DNA of 64,000 nt from CAVXZE01 sp964615365 (GCA_964615365.1 CAZTOU010000014.1:48555-112554); one strand, 5' to 3'. Counted from the first letter of the stretch, positions 9,006 through 18,438 are shown. Translations and numbers: made by a program. The notes: generated by a model not told the origin, from the sequence alone.

Positions 9006-10004
9006 CTATGCCGCGGGAACGAATGTCTCGTCTCTGGTCAGCTCCATTTCGACGGCGTCGGTCGGGCACGCCACCTGGCAAAGGCCACAGCCCATGCAGT
9101 TCTCCTCGTTCACGACTGCGATCGCATCGTCGTTCATCGCCAGCGCGTCAAAATAGCAGCGATCGATGCAGACCTCGCAGCCGTCGCAGTCGTCGTCCAT
9201 GATCGTCGCGCGGTACCGGCTCGGCGCCGCGAACTTCCGGGAGCCCTGCTTGAACGACGTCCAGTTGATGCAGCAGTCGCCGCAGCAGTTGCAGATCACC
9301 ATCCCGAGACCTCTCTTGTTCTCGGAGACGGCAACCAGTCCGTCCTCGGCGCACTGCTTCAGCATGTCGATCGTCTCGGCCTTGGTGAGCTCGCGCCCCG
9401 TCCCCCGCTCGATCGCGTAGTCGGCCGCGCGGTCGACCTGGATGCAGACGTCGATCGGCAGCCCACACGCGCCGTCGATGGCGCGACAGGAGCACTTGGT
9501 GACCGCGAGGGTCTTCGCGCCGTCCACGAGCTCCTTCAAGTCCTCGAAGGCCATGACCTGGGAGGTTTGCTCGATGCTCTGGTTCACGGGAATCACCCGG
9601 AGCACGGGCTTCTGGATGGCCTTCTCCAGCCCGTTGACCCACTCGATCCACTCCGTCTGGGTGTGCTCCTTCCAGAGGTCCAGCACCGCCCTAGGCGCGT
9701 CGATGGCGACGCCGGTCGCATCGTGCAGCTGCATCAGGTTCCGGAAGCGGTAGTAGCGGATGGCATCCTTCTTCTTCGACTTGAAGATCAGCCCCTTGGT
9801 GAAGAGCAGATCCATCATTTGCTCGATGGCATCCGGGGCCAGCCCCGTTCTCTCCGCCAGCTCCTCCACCGTGGCCGGTGGCGAGGCTGCCATGAGGAGC
9901 ATCCGTTCCCCTTCGTCGGTGAGCTCCTCGATGATCTGCGGGACGATCTTCGAGGTCGGCTGGACGGTGGCGCCGAGCTGCTGAGATAGGGTCTGCTCTG
10001 TCAT
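9006..10004 (-). CDS. 4Fe-4S dicluster ferredoxin-domain protein
   Basis: This protein of 332 residues has an N-terminal winged-helix-like segment (about 20-110, VEELAERTGLAPDAIEQMM then LLFTKGLIFKSKKKD), a central cysteine-rich part (KCSCRAIDGACGLPIDVC; CNCCGDCCINW), and two C-terminal 4Fe-4S motifs (CDGCEVCIDRCYFDA; CMGCGLCQVACPTDA). It is probably a cytosolic electron carrier or oxidoreductase subunit; its partner is not evident. ATG 10004 follows a purine-rich AGGAGAGGGAG ribosome site. The aminotransferase gene begins 12 bases downstream. Confidence 0.8.
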   Translation of the reverse strand: MTEQTLSQQLGATVQPTSKIVPQIIEELTDEGERMLLMAASPPATVEELAERTGLAPDAIEQMMDLLFTKGLIFKSKKKDAIRYYRFRNLMQLHDATGVAIDAPRAVLDLWKEHTQTEWIEWVNGLEKAIQKPVLRVIPVNQSIEQTSQVMAFEDLKELVDGAKTLAVTKCSCRAIDGACGLPIDVCIQVDRAADYAIERGTGRELTKAETIDMLKQCAEDGLVAVSENKRGLGMVICNCCGDCCINWTSFKQGSRKFAAPSRYRATIMDDDCDGCEVCIDRCYFDALAMNDDAIAVVNEENCMGCGLCQVACPTDAVEMELTRDETFVPAA

Positions 10005-10328
10005 GGAGTCTTCTCCCTCTCCTTTTTCCGGGCCGCGGTCGTGAACGAGCGGTCAGGCCGCGAGTCCGCTTCGGCTATCCTGCGTGTCCGGAGTACGATA
10101 GTCAAACTCGAACCGGCGCCCTGCGGACGACGAATCCGCAAGTGCCCGAAATCACTGGCACGCCGGGAGGTTTCGAGGTTGCGAGCGGCCAGCTACCTCC
10201 CGCCCTGGACCGGCATGAGTCCGTGGCAGGGTTTAAAAGAAGACCGAGCCTGCGTAATATGCCCGGCGTCAGGGCGACTCCAGCATCTCGAGGCCTTCGG
10301 CTCGGGCAGGCTGCAAGGGGGAACGACC
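10005..10328. other. Divergent intergenic region
   Basis: This 324-base gap separates the leftward ferredoxin gene from the rightward OmpA-family gene, so it should contain both promoters. It carries a 24-base fragment matching the 3' end of tRNA-Arg(TCG) (listed separately). The reading frame that extends upstream of the OmpA gene through this gap shows no family resemblance. Confidence 0.45.
10147..10170. repeat. tRNA-Arg 3'-end-like fragment (possible old att site)
   Basis: These 24 bases match 54577-54600, covering the CCA end and last stem of tRNA-Arg(TCG) plus 9 flanking bases, with a single mismatch (position 10155, C for T). Such fragments are left when elements integrate into tRNA 3' ends. 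No integrase lies nearby here, so this could be chance or a relic. Confidence 0.4.
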
Positions 10329-11162
10329 ATGAACCGAATCGGACGAGCGTTCGGGTTCTCGACGCTCCTGACCCTCGCGTGCCTGGCGGCGAGTGCCGAG
10401 CAAAGGCCAGATCTGCAGGGGTGCCGCGACCACCCGCTGCTGACCCGCATGAAGGACTTCTATATCTCCTCGTGCAGGGAGGAGGTCTTCGGGAGCCATC
10501 GGTACCTCACCGACGAGGGCAACTTCACCGCCGAGGGCCGCTACAGCTTTCTCGAGTACTACCTCCAGGACGAGGCTCCCCAGACGAGCAATCTGCAGAT
10601 CATCCGCAACCACACCGACGCCCTCGAGCGGATCGGGGGAGAGGTCCGATACAGGGGCCAGTACTCGGCCACCATCGAGCTGGTGACCCCCGAGAAGGAG
10701 GTCTGGGTCGAAGTCGTTCCCGGCGGCGGCGGCCGCTATGAGCTCCACATCGTCGAGAAGGAGGCGATGAAGCAGGAGGTCGTCGCGGATGCCGAAGCGC
10801 TGCGGGCGGGCATCGACCGAACCGGACACGTCGCCGTCTACGGCATCTACTTCGACACCGACAGGGCCGTGGTCAAACCGCAGTCACTGGCCGCCCTGAA
10901 GGAGGTCGCCAGGCTTCTCCAGGGGGATCCCGGCCTGCACGTCCACATCGTCGGGCACACCGACATGGTCGGATCGCTCGCCCACAACATGCGCCTCTCC
11001 GAGGCGCGTGCGGCCGCCGTGGTCGAGGCGCTGGTAGCCGAGCACGGAATCGCACGCGACCGACTGACGCCTGGCGGCGTCGGTCCGCTGGCCCCCGTTG
11101 CCCCGAACGACACCGAAGCTGGAAGAGCCTTGAACCGGCGCGTCGAGCTGGTCAAGAAGTAG
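10329..11162 (+). CDS. OmpA-family outer-membrane/periplasmic protein
   Basis: This 277-residue protein opens with a signal peptide (MNRIGRAFGFSTLLTLACLAASA, cleavage near residue 23). It ends in an OmpA-like peptidoglycan-binding domain (about 170-277): IYFDTDRAVVKPQS, HIVGHTDMVGS, NMRLSEARAAAVVEAL and NRRVELV. The middle section (ITNLQIIRNH-type, with DALERIGGEVRYRGQYSATI) resembles the region upstream of OmpA domains in DUF4892-like proteins. ATG 10329 starts the signal peptide and follows GGGGGAACGACC. It likely tethers the outer membrane to the wall. Confidence 0.85.
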   Translation: MNRIGRAFGFSTLLTLACLAASAEQRPDLQGCRDHPLLTRMKDFYISSCREEVFGSHRYLTDEGNFTAEGRYSFLEYYLQDEAPQTSNLQIIRNHTDALERIGGEVRYRGQYSATIELVTPEKEVWVEVVPGGGGRYELHIVEKEAMKQEVVADAEALRAGIDRTGHVAVYGIYFDTDRAVVKPQSLAALKEVARLLQGDPGLHVHIVGHTDMVGSLAHNMRLSEARAAAVVEALVAEHGIARDRLTPGGVGPLAPVAPNDTEAGRALNRRVELVKK

Positions 11163-11165
11163 ACG

Positions 11166-11273
11166 TCAGCTTCGGGAAGGCTCCGGGGACCGAGACTTCA
11201 CGTCTCGGGCTCCTTCGCGATACGCCGCCGGGGTGCTTCCCGTCCACCGCCGGAAGGCGCGGACGAAGCGCGG
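11166..11273 (-). pseudogene. C-terminal remnant of an AraC-family regulator
   Basis: Read leftward, about 35 residues contain FVRAFRRWTGSTPAAYREG, which is the last helix-turn-helix of AraC/XylS regulators followed by a short tail. The rest of the gene is missing: the frame runs upstream into unrelated sequence, and the enoyl-CoA hydratase gene starts at 11339. A stem-loop (CCGAGAC-TTCAC-GTCTCGG, 11190-11208) lies inside it and may end the OmpA transcript. Confidence 0.6.
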
Positions 11274-11338
11274 CCGCGTAACGGGTCTCATCGGATACAA
11301 TCGGGGCCCATCCACTACCTGCGCGGGGAGACCCGAAT

Positions 11339-12145
11339 ATGGCGGCATCAGACTACGAAACGATCATCGTCGAGAAAGAAGGCCAGGTGGACTGGGTAAC
11401 CCTGAACCGGCCCGAGTCGCTCAATGCCATCACCCTGGCGATGGCGACGGAGCTCAGGGACTACTTCGGCAATCTCTACGAAGACGGTGCAACACGGATC
11501 GTGGTTCTCAGAGGCGCCGGACGGGCGTTCTGCGCCGGACTCGACATCAAGCAGGCTGCGGCGGAGGACCGCACGAATCCATTTGGCGCCGGCATGGGTT
11601 TTCAGGGTTACCTCGCCGAGGTGTACATTCGTATGCGGCGCTGCCCGCAGCCGATCGTCTGCCTCGTTCACGGTCCTGCTTGCGGTGGAGGGTTCGCCTT
11701 CGTGCTCGCCTCCGACATCCGCATTGCCGGCGAGAGCGCGCGCATGAATGCTGCGTTCATCCGAATCGGGCTCACCGCCTGCGACATGGGGGTGAGCTAC
11801 TTCTTGCCGCGGCTGGTCGGGACCTCGGTTGCTTCTGAGCTGATGCTGACCGGGCGTTTCATCCACGCAGAGCGGGCACTGGCCACGGGGCTGGTGTCCG
11901 AAGTGGTACCGGATTCGGATCTCGCCAAGGCGGCCGGGTCCTATATCGACGAGATGTTGACCACCTCGCCGATGGGATTGCGCTTGACGAAGGAAGGTCT
12001 GAACCTGGGGGTGGATGCGCCGGGTCTCGAGGCCGCGATGGCGATCGAGAATCGCAATCAGATTCTCTGCTCGCGAAGCAGCGATGCCAGGGAGGGAATG
12101 CAGGCGTTTCTAGAGAAGCGACGGCCGGTCTACACCGGCAGCTGA
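11339..12145 (+). CDS. Enoyl-CoA hydratase/isomerase family protein
   Basis: This 268-residue crotonase-fold protein has the CoA-binding and oxyanion-hole segments GAGRAFCAGLDIKQA and HGPACGGGFAFVLASD. In the catalytic region, FIRIGLTACDMG keeps the Asp near the second acidic position but lacks the first classical hydratase Glu. Isomerase, hydrolase or a specialised hydratase activity is therefore as likely as simple beta-oxidation hydration. ATG 11339 has GGGGAG 8 bases before. It heads a rightward set of acyl-CoA genes. Confidence 0.86.
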   Translation: MAASDYETIIVEKEGQVDWVTLNRPESLNAITLAMATELRDYFGNLYEDGATRIVVLRGAGRAFCAGLDIKQAAAEDRTNPFGAGMGFQGYLAEVYIRMRRCPQPIVCLVHGPACGGGFAFVLASDIRIAGESARMNAAFIRIGLTACDMGVSYFLPRLVGTSVASELMLTGRFIHAERALATGLVSEVVPDSDLAKAAGSYIDEMLTTSPMGLRLTKEGLNLGVDAPGLEAAMAIENRNQILCSRSSDAREGMQAFLEKRRPVYTGS

Positions 12146-12244
12146 CTCGCCACCATCAACTGAGGTACGCGCCGCCGTTTCGCAGCTTCCAAGAACTCTC
12201 AGGGCGGCTGCGGGTAGAACCACGAATTCATTGGGTGGGCAACC

Positions 12245-12679
12245 ATGGAAGAGAATTCGACTCCTGAGCTGGAGCTCAAGGCGGTGGATCAGGTCAGCTT
12301 TGCAGTCAAGGACATCGACGAGACCATCCAGACCTGGTCAGCGCTGTACGGCATCGGCCCATGGACCTTCGCCGAGAACGGAGGAACGGACGCCAAGGGG
12401 CGACCCTGGAAGATCCGCATGGCCTTTGCCTATCTAGGTCCGGTGCAGATCGAGCTGGTGCAGTGTACGGAAGGCAGGATCTTTCAATCAAAATTCCTCG
12501 ATACCTGGGGAGAAGGGCTGCACCACCTCGGCTTCTACGTCGATGATCTGGAGGCGGAGGTCGAGAGGCTGGTGGCGAAGGGCGCCAAGCTTTTCATTCA
12601 CGATCCGGGTCGCTTCGCCTACCTGGACAGTGGTGGACCCGGCGGCGCCATCTTCGAGCTGATGCAGAGAGCCCGCTAG
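12245..12679 (+). CDS. VOC-superfamily protein, methylmalonyl-CoA epimerase-like
   Basis: The 144-residue product has paired beta-alpha-beta-beta-beta modules of the vicinal oxygen chelate fold: VDQVSFAVKDIDETIQTW at the start and LHHLGFYVDDLEAEVERL in the second half, with GGPGGAIFELMQ at the end providing a likely metal Glu. This subgroup includes methylmalonyl-CoA epimerase and other CoA-thioester isomerases, which fits between the crotonase and thiolase-like genes. The substrate cannot be read from the sequence. Confidence 0.75.
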   Translation: MEENSTPELELKAVDQVSFAVKDIDETIQTWSALYGIGPWTFAENGGTDAKGRPWKIRMAFAYLGPVQIELVQCTEGRIFQSKFLDTWGEGLHHLGFYVDDLEAEVERLVAKGAKLFIHDPGRFAYLDSGGPGGAIFELMQRAR

Positions 12680-12729
12680 TGTCTCGAGATCCCCCAACCG
12701 GGCAAGAATGAACACCCGAGGAGAGGTGA

Positions 12730-14244
12730 ATGGACTCACCTTCCGAGAAGAGAAGGCCGGTGATCATCGGAGTGGGGCAGTGCGTTCATCGCCCGACGGA
12801 TGTGTCCGAAGCCAAGTCGCCTCTGGAGCTGATCGAGGAGGCGATCGCCAGGGCCCAGGAGGATATGGGTCTCGCCGGGCTGGCCAGGAAAGTCGATGCG
12901 CTCTGCCTGGTCAATATCCTCTCGAGATCTTCGGAGGGACTTCCCGCAGAGCTCTCCAAGAGGATCGGTGCCGCGCCCGCGAGCGAAGAGTACACATGGA
13001 TAGGTGCCTGCGCTCCCCAGTGGTTCGTGAACCGCGCCGCAAAGAAGATCTTCCAAGGAAAGGCTCGGCTGGCGCTCATCTGCGGCGGCGAGACATTCCA
13101 CTCGAGAAGATTGCAGGCAGAGGCCACGGGGACCGGGAGATGGGACGCGGGTGTGGGCCCGAAAGAGCCGTGGATGGTGGGGGACCTCCGGGATCCCATC
13201 ACTCCCCTCGAGTCGAGATACGGAGTGATACTTCCCATTCATCTCTATCCCCTCCTGGAAAACGGACTCCGCTACGACGAAGGCATGTCCCTCGAAGAAC
13301 ACAGGAGGGATCTGGGAGGGTTTCTATCGGGGTGTTCCGAGATTGCGGCTGAGAACCCCCATGCCTGGTTCCCCCGCCGAAGAACCGCTGGTGAGATCGT
13401 AGAGGTCACGGACTCCAACCGTATGGTGGCCTTTCCGTACACCAAGCTGATGTGCTCCATCATGGAGGTGGATCAGTCTGCGGCCCTGTTCTTGACCGAC
13501 GTAGAGACTGCAAGAGAGCTGGGTGTTCCGGAAGAGAAGTGGATCTATCTACTGGGATCGGGAGACGCTTCGGACATCTGGCATGTCACGGAGAGGATCA
13601 ACTTCCATTCCTCCCCATCCGTCAAGGTGGCTGCAGAGAAAGCGATGGAGCACGCGGGAGTATCCGTCGAGGAGATCGACTACCTCGACCTGTATAGCTG
13701 TTTTCCCTGTGCGCCGCGCATCGCTCGAAACATGCTCGGAATATCCAGAGATGATCCCCGCCCCCTGACGGTGACGGGTGGCATGCCCTGTTTCGGCGGC
13801 CCGGGAAACAACTATGCATTGCACGCGATCTGTAGGACGGTGGAGCTCCTCCGACAGGATCCAGCCAAGATCGGGCTGGTCCAGGCCTTGAGTTGGTACA
13901 TCAGCAAGCATTCCGTGGGTATCTACTCAGGCGTTCCGAGAAGACCGGAGTGGAGCCCGGTGCCCACCGAAAGCTATCAAGCGGAGCTGGACCGGCTCGA
14001 GGGCCCCGGTGTGATCGACGAGGCGACCGGTGACGCAGTCGTGGAGACCTATACGGTGCTCTTCGACCGCAACGGGCTGCCCGTCAAGGGAGTCGTCATA
14101 GGCCGGCAGAATGACGGGAAGAGGTTTCTGTCCCACGCAGAACAGGACAGGCAAATCCTCGAGGCCATGCAGGTTCGGGAGTTCATCGGAACGAGAGGCA
14201 GGGTGAAGACCAAGGAGGGCCTCAACATCTTCTCACCCGATTGA
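12730..14244 (+). CDS. Thiolase-like acetyl-CoA acetyltransferase family protein
   Basis: This 504-residue protein belongs to the thiolase superfamily group in which an extended C-terminal domain follows the thiolase fold. Visible landmarks are GVGQCVHRP, LALICGGETF, IDYLDLYSCFPCAPRIAR, TVTGGMPCFGGPGNNYALHA and the C-terminal RGRVKTKEGLNIFSPD. The GGPGNNYALHA block replaces the usual thiolase GHPxGxSG motif. ATG 12730 follows GAGGAGAGGTGA, a very strong ribosome site. It probably works on acyl-CoA made or used by the neighbouring crotonase and acyl-CoA synthetase; substrate unknown. Confidence 0.83.
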   Translation: MDSPSEKRRPVIIGVGQCVHRPTDVSEAKSPLELIEEAIARAQEDMGLAGLARKVDALCLVNILSRSSEGLPAELSKRIGAAPASEEYTWIGACAPQWFVNRAAKKIFQGKARLALICGGETFHSRRLQAEATGTGRWDAGVGPKEPWMVGDLRDPITPLESRYGVILPIHLYPLLENGLRYDEGMSLEEHRRDLGGFLSGCSEIAAENPHAWFPRRRTAGEIVEVTDSNRMVAFPYTKLMCSIMEVDQSAALFLTDVETARELGVPEEKWIYLLGSGDASDIWHVTERINFHSSPSVKVAAEKAMEHAGVSVEEIDYLDLYSCFPCAPRIARNMLGISRDDPRPLTVTGGMPCFGGPGNNYALHAICRTVELLRQDPAKIGLVQALSWYISKHSVGIYSGVPRRPEWSPVPTESYQAELDRLEGPGVIDEATGDAVVETYTVLFDRNGLPVKGVVIGRQNDGKRFLSHAEQDRQILEAMQVREFIGTRGRVKTKEGLNIFSPD

Positions 14245-14342
14245 GTTCGGTTCTGGGATTCGTGCCCGGTCTGCTTGTGTTCCTCTGCCCCTTACCCTAG
14301 GTTTGCGTGCCCCAGGAATCAGCGCCCAGCCAATAGAATGGA

Positions 14343-15713
14343 ATGAGGAAGTTCTTCGAGCCGGAAACCGTGGCGCTGATTGGTGCCTCCTCCAAGGAAG
14401 CCCATCCCGGATATCAGCTCTTCCTGAACCTCCGAGCCTGCTTCGGCGATCGCTTCTACCCGGTGAATCCGAAGACGGCCGAGATCGACGGGACGGCCTG
14501 CTATCCGACCGTTCTCGACGTGCCTGGGGAGATCGACGTGGCCGTGGTCTTCATTCCGGCCGGGTCCGTCCCCGAGGCCCTGGAGCAGTGCGCCGAGAAG
14601 GGGATCGACCGCATCGTGATCGAATCGGCCGGGTTCGCCGAAGCCGGGCCCGAAGGACAGGCGTTGAACCGGCAGTGCCTGGAGATCGCGAGGGAGTCTG
14701 GAATGCGCTTGTGGGGACCCAACTGCATGGGCCTCATCAACGTGCAACAGAGCAAAGTGCTGTCCTTCCTGCTGCACTTCCTGTGGAAGGATCGCTTCAA
14801 GAAGGGCCGAGTATCCCTGGTCGTACAGAGTGGCATGCTCTCAGCCGGATTCCTCGCCTCGATTCTGAGTCGCACGCCGTTCGGCCTGTCCAAAATCGCC
14901 TCCATCGGCAACAAGATGGACGTCGACGAATCCGACGTTCTCGAGTACCTGATCGACGATCCCGAGACGGGGGTGATCGCCGTCTACCTGGAGTCGATCG
15001 AGAACGGGCGTCGTTTCTACGATGCGTGCCGCTCGACCCGCAAGCCCATCGTGGTTCTCAAGTCGGGGCGCACCGAGACGGGGGCCCAGGCCGCCATGTC
15101 GCACACCGCCAGCCTCGCGCAGGACGACCGTGTCGTGGACGGCGCGCTTCGCCAGGCCGGGGTCATCCGGGTGCACGACATGAACGATCTGATGACGATC
15201 GCCCGCTGCCTGGGCGTGACTCGCGCCGAGGCGAAGCCGGGCGGACGGGTGGCCGTGATGGCCTTCTCCGGCGGTGCGGGGGTGGTGGCGGCCGACTCCC
15301 TGACCGATGCGGGAATCGATCTGGCGCGTCTCGCGGACCCGAGCATGCAACGGGTCAAAGAGGTGTTTCCCGAATGGATGGAGCCTTCGAATCCCCTCGA
15401 TCTCTACCCGGCGACCGAGAGGAACGGGGTTGAGAAAGTCTTCCCTCATTGCCTCGACGCCCTGCTGAACGATCCGGGGGTGGACGCGATCTACCTCCAC
15501 ATCTTCGGCTGGCTTCCCGTGGAGGCCCTCGCAAGCTTCGAGAGGATCGCCGAGCTGTCCAGACAGAAGCAGAAGCCGATCGTGGCGTGGACGATGGGCG
15601 ACCCCGAGTCCTGCGGCAGACTGACGCAGCGTCTCGAGGAAATGGGGATCCCCGCGGTAGACGAGATCAGCAAGGGCGTTCGCGTGCTCTCCGCGATGAT
15701 CCGGAGGAAGTAG
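14343..15713 (+). CDS. NDP-forming acyl-CoA synthetase, alpha-type subunit
   Basis: This 456-residue protein combines a CoA-binding Rossmann domain (FEPETVALIGASSKEAHPGY) with two succinyl-CoA synthetase-like ligase domains. WGPNCMGLIN and SGMLSAGFL are typical of the alpha half, and the phosphorylated His is likely in AAMSHTASLA. A partner beta (ATP-grasp) subunit is not encoded next to it, so it may need a distant partner or act as a regulator. It lies 98 bases after the thiolase-like gene in the same direction. Confidence 0.84.
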   Translation: MRKFFEPETVALIGASSKEAHPGYQLFLNLRACFGDRFYPVNPKTAEIDGTACYPTVLDVPGEIDVAVVFIPAGSVPEALEQCAEKGIDRIVIESAGFAEAGPEGQALNRQCLEIARESGMRLWGPNCMGLINVQQSKVLSFLLHFLWKDRFKKGRVSLVVQSGMLSAGFLASILSRTPFGLSKIASIGNKMDVDESDVLEYLIDDPETGVIAVYLESIENGRRFYDACRSTRKPIVVLKSGRTETGAQAAMSHTASLAQDDRVVDGALRQAGVIRVHDMNDLMTIARCLGVTRAEAKPGGRVAVMAFSGGAGVVAADSLTDAGIDLARLADPSMQRVKEVFPEWMEPSNPLDLYPATERNGVEKVFPHCLDALLNDPGVDAIYLHIFGWLPVEALASFERIAELSRQKQKPIVAWTMGDPESCGRLTQRLEEMGIPAVDEISKGVRVLSAMIRRK

Positions 15714-15747
15714 TCTCAGCCGGGAAGTGGGTGCACGAGGCCTACGC

Positions 15748-17013
15748 TCATGCGACCTGGACGGTCTCCCCGCCGTCGATGTCGAACTTCTGCCTGTCGA
15801 TCGGAGTGGCGTTTCGGATTTCCGCCTCCTTGCGGCCCAGGTTTCCGAGAACGACTCTCGCTGCGACACCGACGTTGTGGACGACGTCGTCGATCTCCTG
15901 CTGCGTGTGTCGGGGATCCATCGGCACCATGACGGTGCGTCCGAGGATCTCCAGTGACCGCGAGCACATGTCCTTCGAGTAGTCGCGGCGGCAGGGAGCG
16001 TTCTCGGGGAGGTTGAACGGATTGAGGGCAGGGTGGGGGGCCCCCTCGCGCATCAACACCTGGTCCCACTCGGTGTAGTTGTGACGACCGGTCTCCCCGA
16101 CGATCACACAGGGGAACACGTCCGCGAATCGCCGGGCCGCCTCGCTCGAAGGAAGGCTGAAGATGACGTGGGCGGCGCAGTCGTGCGCCGGGCTGTGCAG
16201 GGGCGCGGCCCGGAAGCCCAGATCCTCGAGGTCGCGGGTGCGCGAGAGAATCCTGTCGCGCGCCGCCCGCATCGCGGCGACGATCCCATCGATGCGGTCG
16301 AGCTGGACGTTCAACATCGCGGCCATGATCTCGCTCGGCCGCGCCCCGATTCCGGCGAAGGGCTTGAGCGCCTCGCTCCGGCCCTTCCAGTAGAAGTGAC
16401 AGGGGTCGATCGCGCAGCGGGCTCGTTCCGCGACGACCGGATCGCGAGTGGCGACGGCGCCTCCTTCGCCCGCGGTCATGTTCTTGTAGTAATTGAAGCT
16501 GAAGGCGCCCGCGTGGCCGATTGCACCGAGTCGACGGCCCTCATAGCCGCCGCCGACGGCCTGACAGGCGTCCTCGATCACCATCAGTTCGCGGCGCCTC
16601 GCGACCTCCATGACGGCATCCATGTTCGCGGCCGTTCCCCACATGTGCACGGGAATCACGGCGCGCGTGTGGGGTCCCACGGCGTCGTCGATCGCTGAGG
16701 GATCGATGGTGAGGCTCTCGTCGATGTCGACGATCACGGGGATGGCTCCGGACGCGATCACCGCCGTGGCAGTCGCCATGTAGGTGTGAGCGGGGACCAG
16801 AACCTCGGCTCCCGGGCCGATGCCGAGACCGATCAGCGCGGCCGTCAGCCCGTAGGTGCCGCTCGCGGTCAGCGCGCAGTGCTCGACTCCCAGATACTCG
16901 GCATAGCGCCGCTCGAACCGGTCGCACTGTCGGCCGACGTCGTAGCGGAACAGCTTGGCGGATCGGATCACTTCCGCGATCGCTTCGATCTCTTCCTCGC
17001 CGACGATATACAT
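15748..17013 (-). CDS. DegT/DnrJ/EryC1/StrS-family PLP aminotransferase
   Basis: This 421-residue fold-type I aminotransferase shows ASGTYGLTAAL, VPAHTYMATATAV, the PLP-anchoring Asp148 in VIEDACQAVGGGY and the Schiff-base Lys177 in FSFNYYKNMTAGEGG. Relatives aminate keto-sugars for antibiotics, lipopolysaccharide or glycoproteins. No other sugar-nucleotide gene is near, so the substrate is unknown. ATG 17013. It is 91 bases downstream of the FAD oxidoreductase gene on the same strand and may be the last gene of that leftward group. Confidence 0.87.
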   Translation of the reverse strand: MYIVGEEEIEAIAEVIRSAKLFRYDVGRQCDRFERRYAEYLGVEHCALTASGTYGLTAALIGLGIGPGAEVLVPAHTYMATATAVIASGAIPVIVDIDESLTIDPSAIDDAVGPHTRAVIPVHMWGTAANMDAVMEVARRRELMVIEDACQAVGGGYEGRRLGAIGHAGAFSFNYYKNMTAGEGGAVATRDPVVAERARCAIDPCHFYWKGRSEALKPFAGIGARPSEIMAAMLNVQLDRIDGIVAAMRAARDRILSRTRDLEDLGFRAAPLHSPAHDCAAHVIFSLPSSEAARRFADVFPCVIVGETGRHNYTEWDQVLMREGAPHPALNPFNLPENAPCRRDYSKDMCSRSLEILGRTVMVPMDPRHTQQEIDDVVHNVGVAARVVLGNLGRKEAEIRNATPIDRQKFDIDGGETVQVA

Positions 17014-17104
17014 CCCGTTCCTCCCGGCCGCATGCTACGCGAACCGCGCCCGGCGGTACAGACCCGTCGGTCCGCGGCTCCCGGGATGCCTTCCGTTCGC
17101 CGAT

Positions 17105-18421
17105 TCAGCCGCCGAGATCGAGCCAGCGGTCGCAGAGCCTGAAATAGAGCTTGTAGGTGTTGATCCCCAGGTACGAGAGCGACGCCGACGGCATACCCCA
17201 GAGCCGCCGGTTCAGCAGCATGTGATCCGTCAGCTCGGAACGCTCGCCGGCCATCAGCGCTGCGATCATCTTTCCGCACAGCTGGGCGAAGGCCAGCCCG
17301 TGGCCGTTGTAGCCCATGCTGTAGTAGAGGTTGCCGTGCTTGCCCGCGCGTCCAATGGAGGGGAGAAAGTCGAAGGTCATTCCGATCCGACCGCCCCATT
17401 GGTGGGTGATCCTGACCCCCTTCATGAAGGGAAAGGTTTCGAGAAGGGTCTTGTGATGGCTCTTGTACTCGCGCGGCCGGTGGCTGTAGTCGCTTCGGAT
17501 GTCGCGGAAGTAGAGCGCGTCGTTCTCGATGAACAGGATCCGATTGTCGGCGGTTCGGCGAATCAGCCAGAACAGGTACTTGGTGTTGTAGACGTTCTCG
17601 CGACCCGGCCAGACGAACTCGTCGAGCTGGGCGTCGCTCAGTGGCTCGGTCACGATGTTGTACACGTAGAAGGGCATGACCCGGTAGTGCTGGAGGGCGA
17701 GCGGATTCGGGTAGGCGTTGGTCGCGAGCACGACCTCGTCGGCGCGTATCCGAGCGGCCTGTGTGCAGAGCAGGATCGGCCGGCCACTCTCCATGTGGGT
17801 GCAGCGCGAATGCTCGTAGACCTCCACGCCGAGGGATTCCACCACCCTCTTCATGCCGCGCACGAACTTGGCGGGATTCAGCCTTCCATCGTCCGGCGCA
17901 AAGGCTGCGGCCCTACACGCCAGCGCCCCGAAGCGGCTGCGCAGCCCTTCGGCCTCGACCCAGGTGAGGGGCGCGCCGATCTTCTCGTGGGCGAGGATCT
18001 TCCTCTCGAGCAATCTCGCCTCCCGATCGGTCTCGGCGACGATCAGCATGCCCGGGCGCTCGCGGTCGCAATCGATCGCGTGCTCCTCGATCAGCTCGTC
18101 GAGGAGAGAGAGCGCTGCGGAAGAGAGGCGGTGAAGCGCAGCCGTCTGCTCGACACCCTGCGCCTTCAGGATGGGTAGTAGGTTGTGGCCCAGGAGGTGG
18201 GTGGCGATGCCCGAGTTGCGCCCGGAGGAGCCGAACCCGACGAACTCGCTCTCCAGCACGATGATGCGTTTCCCCGGGAAACGCCGCTTGATGAAGTAGG
18301 CCGAGGCCATGCCCGTGAAGCCGCCGCCGATGATTGCGACGTCGGCCTCCTGCTCCCCCGAGAGAGGCGGGCCAGGCTGGTAGGGGACATCCAGCCAGAA
18401 GTTGTCCCTCGTGGTACGCAT
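17105..18421 (-). CDS. FAD-dependent oxidoreductase, DAO family
   Basis: The 438-residue protein has the FAD Rossmann motif DVAIIGGGFTGMASAYFI and the family's GSSGRNSGIATHL, where the isoalloxazine ring sits. Near the end QWGGRIGMTFDFLPSIGRAG and NLYYSMGYNGHGLAFAQL match the glycine-oxidase/PuuB-like subgroup that oxidises secondary or polyamines. ATG 18421 is chosen because homology begins right after it; a frame running on to 19225 crosses the next gene and is an artefact. The upstream FAD gene ends 17 bases away, so the two are one unit. Confidence 0.85.
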   Translation of the reverse strand: MRTTRDNFWLDVPYQPGPPLSGEQEADVAIIGGGFTGMASAYFIKRRFPGKRIIVLESEFVGFGSSGRNSGIATHLLGHNLLPILKAQGVEQTAALHRLSSAALSLLDELIEEHAIDCDRERPGMLIVAETDREARLLERKILAHEKIGAPLTWVEAEGLRSRFGALACRAAAFAPDDGRLNPAKFVRGMKRVVESLGVEVYEHSRCTHMESGRPILLCTQAARIRADEVVLATNAYPNPLALQHYRVMPFYVYNIVTEPLSDAQLDEFVWPGRENVYNTKYLFWLIRRTADNRILFIENDALYFRDIRSDYSHRPREYKSHHKTLLETFPFMKGVRITHQWGGRIGMTFDFLPSIGRAGKHGNLYYSMGYNGHGLAFAQLCGKMIAALMAGERSELTDHMLLNRRLWGMPSASLSYLGINTYKLYFRLCDRWLDLGG

Positions 18422-18438
18422 GACGCTCGCCGGCCTAG

